Shown one piece after another: positions 8,475 to 16,217 of a stretch of 64,000 nt of DNA. Both the position numbers and the translations under genes were made by a program. Numbering within the stretch: position 1 is the stretch's first letter; each line of letters opens with the position of its first letter. The DNA is from Rhodospirillales bacterium. GTDB lineage: Bacteria; Pseudomonadota; Alphaproteobacteria; Micavibrionales; Micavibrionaceae. Below the pieces are notes generated by a model. The model did no database searches. It was not told where the DNA came from and saw only the letters and a list, made by a program, of their open reading frames with translations. The stretch is taken from the NCBI GenBank assembly GCA_020638395.1, contig JACKIP010000009.1, forward strand, positions 1 through 64,000, in the 5' to 3' direction.

Positions 8475-9506
8475 TTAACTATCCACCGCCGAGAACCCGG
8501 TTTTGCGGTGGAAGTTATGGTGGGCTTCGATGCGGCGGATGGTGCCGGATTTCGAGCGCATGACGATGGAGTGGGTGACGGCTCCGCCGGGGAAGCGCCG
8601 CACGCCTTTGAGCATGGGGCCGTCTGTGACGCCTGTTGCCGCGAACATGACGTTTCCGGGGGCGGCCATATCGTCCTGGGTGTAAATTCTTTTTAGGTCG
8701 CGAATGCCCCATTTTTCCGCGCGGGCGATCTCGTCATTATTCCGGAAGACCAGACGCCCCAGCATTTGCCCGCCGGTGCATTGCAGAGCTGCCGCCGCCA
8801 GCACGCCTTCGGGCGCACCGCCGGTGCCGACATACAGGTCAATACCGCTCTCCGCCTCGGCGCAGGCAATCACCGCACTGACATCGCCATCTGAAATCAG
8901 GCAAATGCGCGCTCCGGCCTGGCGCACCTGCGTTATCAGGTCTTCATGGCGGGGCCGGTCAAGAATGCAAACGTTCAAATCCTTGACCTGCCCGCCTTTT
9001 TCAGCGGCAAGTTTTTGCAAAATATCGGCAAGCGGCGCGTCCAGATCGAGGATATTTTTTGAAAAACCGGGGCCGACGGCGATTTTTTCCATATAGGTGT
9101 CCGGCGCATTCAGAAAGCCCCCTTCATCGGCCATCGCAACGACCGCCAGAGCATTGGGGCCGCCTCTGGCCACGATAGAGGTCCCTTCCAGAGGATCAAG
9201 GGCGATGTCAATCCGGGGGCCTTTGCCGAGTCCGACTTCCTCACCGATATATAGCATGGGGGCTTCGTCACGTTCCCCTTCGCCGATGACGACCCGCCCC
9301 TGAATATACAGGGAATTGAAGGCTTCGCGCATGGCTTCCACGGCGGCATGATCGGCGGCTTTTTCATCGCCGCACCCCACCAGTTTTGATGCGGCCAGAG
9401 CCGCCGCTTCCGTCACGCGCACGACTTCCAGCGCCAGATTCCGGTCCATAGAAAATTTTTCTATGTCAAATGGAGGGGTGGGAGCGGTGAAGGGGATGTG
9501 GATCAT
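8475..9506 (-). CDS. glpX: GlpX, class II fructose-1,6-bisphosphatase
   Basis: Gluconeogenic/Calvin-type enzyme removing the 1-phosphate of fructose-1,6-bisphosphate, cytosolic. The 343 residues match the family. Visible motifs are MDRNLALEVVRVTEAAALA, GEGERDEAPML (metal-binding acidic residues), DIALDPLEGTS and YVGTGGAPEGVLAAAAL. The start used here gives 19 residues before the conserved MDRNLALE; initiation at that internal ATG is also possible. It follows the slipin gene by 3 bases, so the two are probably co-transcribed. Confidence 0.95.
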   Translation of the reverse strand: MIHIPFTAPTPPFDIEKFSMDRNLALEVVRVTEAAALAASKLVGCGDEKAADHAAVEAMREAFNSLYIQGRVVIGEGERDEAPMLYIGEEVGLGKGPRIDIALDPLEGTSIVARGGPNALAVVAMADEGGFLNAPDTYMEKIAVGPGFSKNILDLDAPLADILQKLAAEKGGQVKDLNVCILDRPRHEDLITQVRQAGARICLISDGDVSAVIACAEAESGIDLYVGTGGAPEGVLAAAALQCTGGQMLGRLVFRNNDEIARAEKWGIRDLKRIYTQDDMAAPGNVMFAATGVTDGPMLKGVRRFPGGAVTHSIVMRSKSGTIRRIEAHHNFHRKTGFSAVDS

Positions 9507-9509
9507 GAT

Positions 9510-10265
9510 CTATTTTTTGCTGGAAGTTACTTTTTCTGAAATGCCTTTGAGCAAATCCATCGGGAAGGGAAGCACAATCGTGCTGCCCTTGGCATTGACG
9601 AAATCATTCAAAGTACCGAGATAGCGCAACTGCATTGTCTCCGGGCGGTTGGCCAGAATGGCCGCCGCTTCGTCCAGCTGCTTGGCGGCCTGAAATTCCC
9701 CTTCGGCATTGATGATCTTGGCGCGGCGCTCCCGCTCGGCTTCGGCCTGCTTGGCAATGGCGCGGATCATAGAGGGGTCAATATCGACCTGTTTAATCTC
9801 AACATTGGTGACCTTGATTCCCCAGCCTTCGGCCTGATGATCCAGCAATTCCTGCAGGTCGTGGTTCAACTGGTCGCGGTTGGACAGCATGTCATCCAGC
9901 TCGTGTTTCCCCAGAACAGAGCGCAGGGTCGTCTGTGCCAGCTGGGCGGTTGCGTACAGAAAATCCTCCACCGCGTTGATCGCATTGCCCGGATCGACCA
10001 CCCGGTAATAGACAACGGCGCTGACCCGGACGGATACGTTATCGCGGGAGATCACATCCTGCGCGGGGACGTCTTCGGTGCGCACGCGCATATCAACCTT
10101 GGTCATCTGCTGGAGTCCGGGGACGATCAGGCGCAGACCGGGCTTCACGATACCGGTAAATTTCCCCAGAGTATAAATCACGCCGCGCTCATATTCCTTG
10201 ATGATTTTGACGCAGGCAAAAAGAAAAATCCCCAGCAGAATCAGAACGGGAACAATAAACGGCAT
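9510..10265 (-). CDS. Slipin (stomatin-like SPFH/band 7 protein)
   Basis: A 251-residue membrane-anchored SPFH protein. Residues 1-22 form an N-terminal hydrophobic hairpin or anchor. The band 7 domain follows, with EYERGVIYTLGKF, RLIVPGLQQM, VDMRVRT and the helix ending in IAKQAEAERERRAKIINAEGE. Relatives oligomerise on the inner membrane and organise proteases or lipid microdomains. The usual partner, an NfeD-type membrane protease, is not adjacent; instead glpX follows by 3 bases. An AAGGAG Shine-Dalgarno supports the start. It is a different SPFH branch from the flotillin-like protein at 32784. Confidence 0.9.
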   Translation of the reverse strand: MPFIVPVLILLGIFLFACVKIIKEYERGVIYTLGKFTGIVKPGLRLIVPGLQQMTKVDMRVRTEDVPAQDVISRDNVSVRVSAVVYYRVVDPGNAINAVEDFLYATAQLAQTTLRSVLGKHELDDMLSNRDQLNHDLQELLDHQAEGWGIKVTNVEIKQVDIDPSMIRAIAKQAEAERERRAKIINAEGEFQAAKQLDEAAAILANRPETMQLRYLGTLNDFVNAKGSTIVLPFPMDLLKGISEKVTSSKK

Positions 10266-10589
10266 AATTCAATCTCCTTTTTATAAATCGGCTTTATAAG
10301 TGGTATTGGTATGTAAATATGGACAGTGTGCGTTCAAATCTTCATGTCTCCGTCATTACACGCACAAGGCGTGTGATGACGGGATTTGGAGATGTCTCTA
10401 TCTATTTCTACTTCCCAATGTTTTATAAACAGCCTGTTCATCTAAACATATTTTATTCGCTCTGAACAGGGACCTTTCCTGATTTTATCCTCAAGAAAAA
10501 CTTGAATTTCTCCGATGCTTTGTGGCATGATGGGTTCAAATTATTTTTGGATATGGAAATTAAGCTTTCAAAAAAATTAAGAGGGATGA
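10266..10589. other. Intergenic region between slipin and orphan gene
   Basis: This 324-base gap holds the hairpin repeat at 10350-10382 and is AT-rich towards its right end. A possible promoter for the plus-strand gene is TTGAAT at 10502-10507, an 18-base spacer, and CATGAT at 10526-10531; this is a weak match. No open frame with coding character was seen. Confidence 0.4.
10350..10382. repeat. Dispersed hairpin repeat B, copy 1 (complete)
   Basis: Inverted repeat with arms CCGTCATTACACGC and GCGTGTGATGACGG (one G-T type mismatch) around a 5-base ACAAG loop. Related copies at 24792-24820 and 28648-28676 keep the CACACGCACAAGG core. There is no T-run, so a classical intrinsic terminator is unlikely. 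All three copies are intergenic. Confidence 0.75.
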
Positions 10590-11504
10590 ATGTCATCAAA
10601 GAAAGTCACAGCTCGGCGTATTGACAAAATTTTAACGCAAATGCAGTACGCTTCTGATCGTCTTAAGCAGGGTGGGTTGAATACCACACTGAAAGCCGCT
10701 TTTTGGGAGGCAACTCAAGGATGTGAAGGGGAGCAATTTTTTGACTCCTTTTTCAAGTATGCATCCCCGATGTTGCAACAGCGTCTGACAATGGAAATGC
10801 CCCAAAAAGAGATGATACCAGAGCAGCGTCGCTTTATAGGTTATTATTTACATGATAAGCCTGAGTTATTAGAAGCCGTGAGAGCATATGAGGATGACGA
10901 ACATGTCGATCTTTCAGAAGATCATGCCAGAGCTCTGGCTGAAGAGCTTACCGATCTTAAGAAAAAGGATGGCACGGGTTCATATGTTATTGTATCAGCG
11001 TTTAAGTCGGCTACAATTCAAAAAATGATGCCTTTTTTTCCCAAAGAAATGCAAGCGGAAATCGGAAGTGATTTGGAACGTCTGAAAAAGACAGATGCTT
11101 ACGTAGCTTTTTCTGATGCATTAACTCATGCATTTGGAGATCCTCTTGGCAAACAACAGCGGATTCTTGCATTGCTTCTCCTTTCTTCTAAGAAAGGCGA
11201 GCTGATGGTCAAAGGTGATGAACTTTTGCATCAACTGGCTGTGACAAGATATTTTGTAGAGGATATTGATAGTAATTTACGAAACCTATTAAGTGGGCAG
11301 GACTTATCCGAAGACCTTGAGCTTGCTCTTATGGATCTTGAGAGTATAAAAAAGGGGGTATCGAAAGCGATCAAGATACTTTCTGATGAATATCAGATAC
11401 CTGATGGCATTCTGCGCATAACAGCAGAAAAGGATGCGCAGTCTCCTAATGGAGGCTGTGAGCATTTGTACCGCCTCCCCGATGACTTTATGCCATCACG
11501 ATAA
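10590..11504 (+). CDS. Orphan helical protein of unknown function
   Basis: A 304-residue soluble protein with no signal peptide, membrane segment or motif that I recognise. It is strongly helical and charged, with many Lys/Glu/Asp and few aromatic residues. A Lys/Arg-rich start (MSSKKVTARRIDK) leads to a leucine-rich stretch in the middle (LALLLLSSKKGEL) and an acidic region around residues 225-260. A purine-rich AAGAGGGA precedes the start. The DNA is AT-rich next to radA, which suggests an accessory or fast-evolving gene. It is followed by radA after 41 bases on the same strand. Confidence 0.7.
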   Translation: MSSKKVTARRIDKILTQMQYASDRLKQGGLNTTLKAAFWEATQGCEGEQFFDSFFKYASPMLQQRLTMEMPQKEMIPEQRRFIGYYLHDKPELLEAVRAYEDDEHVDLSEDHARALAEELTDLKKKDGTGSYVIVSAFKSATIQKMMPFFPKEMQAEIGSDLERLKKTDAYVAFSDALTHAFGDPLGKQQRILALLLLSSKKGELMVKGDELLHQLAVTRYFVEDIDSNLRNLLSGQDLSEDLELALMDLESIKKGVSKAIKILSDEYQIPDGILRITAEKDAQSPNGGCEHLYRLPDDFMPSR

Positions 11505-11545
11505 TCCATCCTCGACTTTTCCGGGGGGAGCCCCTAGAATAGCGC

Positions 11546-12916
11546 ATGGTCAAATCGTCTCGTCTTTCCTATGTGTGCCAGAATTGCGGTGCGGTGTCTT
11601 CCCGCTGGGCGGGCAAGTGCGATTCCTGCGGGGCATGGAACAGTTTGCTTGAAGAGGCCTCGGATGCGGTCGTTCCCAAAGGATTGAGCGTGGTCGGCAA
11701 CGGCAAGGGGCGCGGCGGCAAACTTGAAATTCATGACCTGCAAAGCCAGAGCGAAATTTTGCCGCGGGAAAAAACCGGAATTGGCGAGCTGGACCGCGTC
11801 ACCGGCGGCGGACTGGTGCGCGGCGCGGCGATGCTGATCGGCGGAGATCCGGGGATCGGGAAATCGACTCTGCTGCTACAGGCCGTGTGCGCGTTGGCCC
11901 GGCAGGGGAAGGCCTGCCTGTATGTCTCCGGCGAGGAGGCGGTCGATCAAATCCGCATGCGGGCGGGGCGGCTGGGGCTGGCGGATGTGAATATTGCGCT
12001 GGCGGCGTCTTCCAGCGTCCGCGATATTCTGAGTGCAATGGACGGGGCGATTGATCTGGTGGTCATTGATTCGATCCAGACCATGTTTGTCGATAATATT
12101 GATAGCGCCCCCGGAACGGTGACGCAGGTGCGGACGTCGGCTCTGGAATTGATCCGGACCGCCAAGAAAAAGAATATCATTCTGTTTCTGGTCGGGCATG
12201 TGACCAAGGACGGTCAGATTGCCGGTCCTCGCGTTCTGGAGCATATGGTGGATACGGTGTTATATTTTGAAGGTGACCGCGGGCACCAGTTCCGGATTTT
12301 GCGCGCCGTTAAAAACCGTTTCGGCCCAACCGACGAAATCGGCGTGTTTGAAATGGCGGAGAAGGGGCTGGAAGAGGTTGCTAATCCGTCGGCGCTGTTT
12401 TTATCCCAGAAACAGGAAAATATTCCCGGAAATGCGGTCTTTGCCGGTATGGAAGGAACCCGCCCGGTTCTGGTCGAAGTGCAGGGACTTGCAGCCTCAA
12501 CCGCTTATGGAACGCCGCGCCGCGCTGTGGTGGGTTGGGACTCCGGGCGGCTGGCGATGATTTTGGCAGTGCTGGAGGCGCGGGTCGGGCTGAATTTTTC
12601 CGGCTATGATGTGTTTTTGAATATGGCCGGTGGCATTCGCGTATCCGAACCGGCGGCGGATCTGGCGGTGGCGGCGGCCCTGATGAGCGCGCTGTCCAAT
12701 AAAACATTTCCGGCAAATACGATCTTTTTTGGAGAGGTCGGGTTGAGCGGCGAGGTGCGTGCCGCTCCGCAAACCGATCTGCGTCTTAAGGAGGCAGAAA
12801 AGCTGGGATTTAAAATGGCGGTTCTTCCGCAGAATTCCAAAATTAAATCCTCCGGCGGGCTGCGGCTGGAAAAAGTCCGGCACGTGCAGGATCTGGCGGC
12901 ATTGCTTGCGGTGTAA
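11546..12916 (+). CDS. radA: RadA, DNA repair ATPase/branch-migration protein
   Basis: A 456-residue RadA/Sms protein that promotes branch migration in recombination. The N-terminal zinc finger is CQNCGAVSSRWAGKCDSCG. The RecA-like core has Walker A GGDPGIGKST near residue 90 and the RadA-specific KNRFGPTDEIG motif near residue 252. The C-terminal region is the Lon-like domain (LAVAAALMSALSNK). No strong Shine-Dalgarno is apparent, but the start fits the family N terminus. Confidence 0.96.
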   Translation: MVKSSRLSYVCQNCGAVSSRWAGKCDSCGAWNSLLEEASDAVVPKGLSVVGNGKGRGGKLEIHDLQSQSEILPREKTGIGELDRVTGGGLVRGAAMLIGGDPGIGKSTLLLQAVCALARQGKACLYVSGEEAVDQIRMRAGRLGLADVNIALAASSSVRDILSAMDGAIDLVVIDSIQTMFVDNIDSAPGTVTQVRTSALELIRTAKKKNIILFLVGHVTKDGQIAGPRVLEHMVDTVLYFEGDRGHQFRILRAVKNRFGPTDEIGVFEMAEKGLEEVANPSALFLSQKQENIPGNAVFAGMEGTRPVLVEVQGLAASTAYGTPRRAVVGWDSGRLAMILAVLEARVGLNFSGYDVFLNMAGGIRVSEPAADLAVAAALMSALSNKTFPANTIFFGEVGLSGEVRAAPQTDLRLKEAEKLGFKMAVLPQNSKIKSSGGLRLEKVRHVQDLAALLAV

Positions 12917-12960
12917 ATTGCCGTTTGGCAGGGGAATTAATTCCTGTAAACTTTCCCTGT

Positions 12961-15033
12961 ATGGTCATACGATTCACATTATTTGTTTTGTTCTGCTGTA
13001 GTGGAATTATGGCACAGGCGGCGGAGCCCCGGACTTTTTATGGTGTTCGCGGGCTGAATACGGTTCCGGATGCGCGGGCGGACGAGACGGGGCGGGTTCA
13101 TCTGACCCTCTCCCGCATGGGTCGCTATACGCACGGGATTTTGGGGGCGCAAATGAGCGATCATGTCTATGTTGCTGTGCGCCAGAGTGCGGAGGCAGAT
13201 CATTTGTTCGAAGAGCCGGAGCGTCTGTATCCCGGACTTGATACCAAACTTCAGTTGTGGGATGAAACAGCGTTCCGTCCGGCGGCGGCGCTGGGGTTAC
13301 AATCTGCTTTCGGGCATAAGCGCATGGCCGGGGAATATCTGGCCCTGTCGAAGCGCTGGAATGAATTTGACGCAACGCTTGGCATGGGATGGGGGCGCTT
13401 CGGGCAGGCCGGACATTTCAAAAATCCGTTTGGCCTGATTTCTCATTTTGATAAAAACCGTCCGATGGAAGATGAAACGGCCAATGATCCCTCCGACTGG
13501 TTCACGGGAGAGCGGGTCGGAGTTTTTGCCGGACTATCCTATGAGCTGCCGGTGAAGGGATTAGTTCTGACCGCGGACTGGAACGCGGACCGGTATCAGG
13601 CCGAGCGCGCCGCGACCGGAAATTTTCAGGCCCCGGCCCCGTGGAGTCTCGGGGTGCAATATCAGCCTTCTGACTCTTTCAGTGCCGGGATCGGGGTGAT
13701 GGGCGGAGATCAGGTCATGGGACGGATGACCCTGTCTCCCAATGTTGCGGACTGGCCCTGGCGGGCTGCTAAGAAGAGAGCTCTCCCACCTGTTACAACC
13801 GAGCGTCCGGCAGTCGGAAAAATCGAGGACATTTCGGTCGAGGCCCGCGATGATGGGCAGATTCTTGAAATTGTCGCGGCGGACGGGGCTGTGCTGGACA
13901 CCGTTTTGTCTGTGGAAGATTCTGTCTCTGCGCCGGCCCAGTACGGACGAGCGGTGCGCCATATGATGCGGCAGGCCCCTCCGGAGGTCACAACTTTCCG
14001 GATTTTCCCGCATTTTGCCGGGTTGCAGGGGGCGCGGCTGAGCCTGATCCGTCGTGATCTGGAGCAGGCTTTGGGGGCTCATGCGGGGAGCGCGGACGAG
14101 ATCTGGCAAAGCGCGGAGTTTGACCGTCATCTGGTCCGGCTGCCATATAAAGGAATAAATGCCCATAATCTGTGGCCGGATCATATTATCCTGCAGCAAC
14201 AGGTGAGTCTGTCGGAGGAAGATCAGGGTGTGCTGTCCCGGACCGGATTGATTATAGAGGAGCAGCGGGCGGCATCAGGACCATGGGCGGTGGGGGGGGC
14301 GCTAAGGCTTAATCTGGGGGATAATCTGCAAAATCTGAATGCGGCCCGCGGGCGGCCTTTCCTTCCGGTGCGCAGCGATATTGATCTGTTTGCGCGGCAA
14401 ACCGTCTCGCTTGACCGTATGTATTTGTCTTATCTGAAAACGCTCTGGCCGGATGTTCATGTCGGGGCGACGGTAGGGTATCTGGAGGAGCAATATGCCG
14501 GGGCGGGGGGCGAGCTTCTCTATCGTCCCTTTGGCAGAAACTGGGCGATTGGCGCGGAAGCATGGGGGGTCTTTAAGCGGAACCCGCTGACAGCGTTTAA
14601 TCAGGGAATTGGCGTCGATCATCTTCTGAGTGGTCATGTGCAGGGATGGTACCGACTGCCACAACATCCGGAAACAACTGTGCATGTGCGGTTGGGACGC
14701 TATCTGGCAGAAGATCTTGGAGGCACTCTGGGGCTTGTGCACCGTTTTAAGAACGGGGCAAAGCTGGAGGGATTTGTTACCATGACCGATCAGAGTGATA
14801 CGGATGTGTTCGGCGGAACAACCCACTTGCAGCACGGGGTGAAACTCTCTTTGCCGCTGGGAAGCCTGGATTATATTCCTGATAAAAGCCGGATGGATCT
14901 GGTAGTCGCTCCGTTTGGGAGAGACTCCGGGCAACATCTTGATAAACCTGTTTCTTTATATGATCTGACCGAAGCTTTTTCTTTGCAGCATGTGGCGACG
15001 CATTGGGGTGATCTGGTTGGAGCAGAAAATTAG
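12961..15033 (+). CDS. YjbH family outer-membrane protein, exopolysaccharide-linked
   Basis: A large YjbH-domain protein (about 690 residues), a family tied to exopolysaccharide secretion in proteobacteria (yjbEFGH). The ATG at 12961 is preferred because it begins a clean signal peptide (MVIRFTLFVLFCCSGIMAQA then AEP); a TTG at 12925 is in frame but would put 12 residues before it. The mature part starts with FYGVRGLNTVPDAR, typical of the family, and the second half is rich in beta-strand repeats as in an outer-membrane barrel. No yjbEFG genes adjoin it, but a Wza-like/BY-kinase pair lies 5 kb downstream. It is convergent with rimM at a 10-base gap. Confidence 0.82.
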   Translation: MVIRFTLFVLFCCSGIMAQAAEPRTFYGVRGLNTVPDARADETGRVHLTLSRMGRYTHGILGAQMSDHVYVAVRQSAEADHLFEEPERLYPGLDTKLQLWDETAFRPAAALGLQSAFGHKRMAGEYLALSKRWNEFDATLGMGWGRFGQAGHFKNPFGLISHFDKNRPMEDETANDPSDWFTGERVGVFAGLSYELPVKGLVLTADWNADRYQAERAATGNFQAPAPWSLGVQYQPSDSFSAGIGVMGGDQVMGRMTLSPNVADWPWRAAKKRALPPVTTERPAVGKIEDISVEARDDGQILEIVAADGAVLDTVLSVEDSVSAPAQYGRAVRHMMRQAPPEVTTFRIFPHFAGLQGARLSLIRRDLEQALGAHAGSADEIWQSAEFDRHLVRLPYKGINAHNLWPDHIILQQQVSLSEEDQGVLSRTGLIIEEQRAASGPWAVGGALRLNLGDNLQNLNAARGRPFLPVRSDIDLFARQTVSLDRMYLSYLKTLWPDVHVGATVGYLEEQYAGAGGELLYRPFGRNWAIGAEAWGVFKRNPLTAFNQGIGVDHLLSGHVQGWYRLPQHPETTVHVRLGRYLAEDLGGTLGLVHRFKNGAKLEGFVTMTDQSDTDVFGGTTHLQHGVKLSLPLGSLDYIPDKSRMDLVVAPFGRDSGQHLDKPVSLYDLTEAFSLQHVATHWGDLVGAEN

Positions 15034-15043
15034 GGGTGAAATC

Positions 15044-15556
15044 CTAACGGCCCTCCAAAAGGCCGTCCGGAATGGACACATGAATGGTTTTTGCGGCAAT
15101 ATCAACCGTGCCGACAAAATCGCCTTTGAATGGCAAATAAAAGCTAGAGCCGGAGGCTGGTCTGATATCAAGCAATGCGCCTGCGCCAAAATCATCTACC
15201 GCAATTACTTTTCCAATCTCAATATTATTTTCTAAAACGACACATCCCACAAGATCTGTATGGTAATATTCGTTCTCTTCCGGCTGTTTCAGCTTGGAAC
15301 GTTCAATGTAAAGCCTGGTCCCGCGCAATGCCTCGGCCTGCGTGCGGTCGGTTATCCCGTCAATTGCGGCGACATATCCGCCTTTGATTGCATTTTTAAC
15401 CTGCAAAACCAGAGTATTGGCTCCGGATTCTGTTGTGAAAAAAGGATTATAATCCTCTGTGTCGCGGATATCTTCCCCGAAATAGGTCAGCTTCACGAAT
15501 CCTTTGATTCCATGAGCGGCGGCAATTTCTGCGATGAGGATACGAGGTGACGGCAT
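15044..15556 (-). CDS. rimM: RimM, 16S rRNA processing/30S maturation factor
   Basis: A 170-residue RimM that binds ribosomal protein S19 and helps assemble the 30S head. It has the N-terminal beta-barrel domain (AEIAAAHGIKGFVKLTYFG) and the C-terminal PRC-barrel domain (EYYHTDLVGC through LPFKGDFVGTVDIA). It follows rpsP by 53 bases on the same strand, the conserved ffh-rpsP-rimM order. The usual next gene, trmD, is absent here and found at 62674. Confidence 0.94.
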   Translation of the reverse strand: MPSPRILIAEIAAAHGIKGFVKLTYFGEDIRDTEDYNPFFTTESGANTLVLQVKNAIKGGYVAAIDGITDRTQAEALRGTRLYIERSKLKQPEENEYYHTDLVGCVVLENNIEIGKVIAVDDFGAGALLDIRPASGSSFYLPFKGDFVGTVDIAAKTIHVSIPDGLLEGR

Positions 15557-15609
15557 GGTTGCGAAATCCCCTCTCCCGGCCTGGCCGGAGGAGGGGATGG
15601 ATCACTTTC

Positions 15610-16083
15610 TTATGCGTTTTCAGCAGGAGCGTCTGTGGCGGGAGCCTCTTCGGCCGGAGCTTCTGCGGCTTCCGGTGCCGCGGCGGCAGCTTCAGCTTCT
15701 GCTGCAGCTTTTGCTTTGGCTTCTTCTTCTGCGGCCTTGGCAGCTTCAATTTTTTCCAGACGCTCTTTTTCGCGCTCCTGTGCTTTGGCCTTTGGTTTGG
15801 CTTTCTGCGGGTTATTGCTTTGCTCCGGCATAGGGGCCAGACCGGCCTCACCCAGGAAGCGTGCGACGCGATCAGATGGTTTTGCGCCCTGACCGAGCCA
15901 GTATGTAATGCGCTCTCCAACCAGTTTTACCCGGTTTTCATCGTCTTTTTTCAAAAGCGGGTTATAGGTGCCCACTTTTTCGATAAAGCGTCCGTCACGA
16001 GGACTGCGGCTATCCGCAACCACGATCGAGTAATGCGGTCTATCTTTACGTCCACCGCGGGACAGTCTGAGTTTTAGTGCCAT
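15610..16083 (-). CDS. rpsP: RpsP, 30S ribosomal protein S16 with long C-terminal tail
   Basis: Residues 1-85 are the S16 core (MALKLRLSRGGRKDRPHYS, VADSRSPRDGRFIEKVG, YWLGQGAKPSDRVARFL). The remaining 72 residues are a low-complexity tail, first Lys/Glu-rich then Ala/Glu/Pro-rich. Typical S16 is 80-90 residues; alphaproteobacterial S16 proteins often carry such extensions, and the role of the tail is unclear. Operon: ffh upstream, rimM downstream. Confidence 0.95.
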   Translation of the reverse strand: MALKLRLSRGGRKDRPHYSIVVADSRSPRDGRFIEKVGTYNPLLKKDDENRVKLVGERITYWLGQGAKPSDRVARFLGEAGLAPMPEQSNNPQKAKPKAKAQEREKERLEKIEAAKAAEEEAKAKAAAEAEAAAAAPEAAEAPAEEAPATDAPAENA

Positions 16084-16132
16084 AGTTTTTTCCTTTCTTA
16101 AGCGTTTCTCAGTTTTTAACTTTTTCTATCCT

Positions 16133-16177
16133 TGTCATCCCGAGGGAAGTCTGCGCAGCAGACGGCGAGGGATGACA
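16133..16177. repeat. Hairpin repeat inside the ffh-rpsP gap
   Basis: Outer arms TGTCATCCC and GGGATGACA enclose an inner stem GTCTGC-gca-GCAGAC. It lies between the ffh stop and the rpsP start within one operon. The GTCATCC arm resembles the inner arm of dispersed element A. It lacks a T-run and may tune readthrough or mRNA stability. Confidence 0.6.
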
Positions 16178-16217
16178 GTATTGAGGGCTGTAGTTTTTCC
16201 TTTCCTACTTCAACTCG

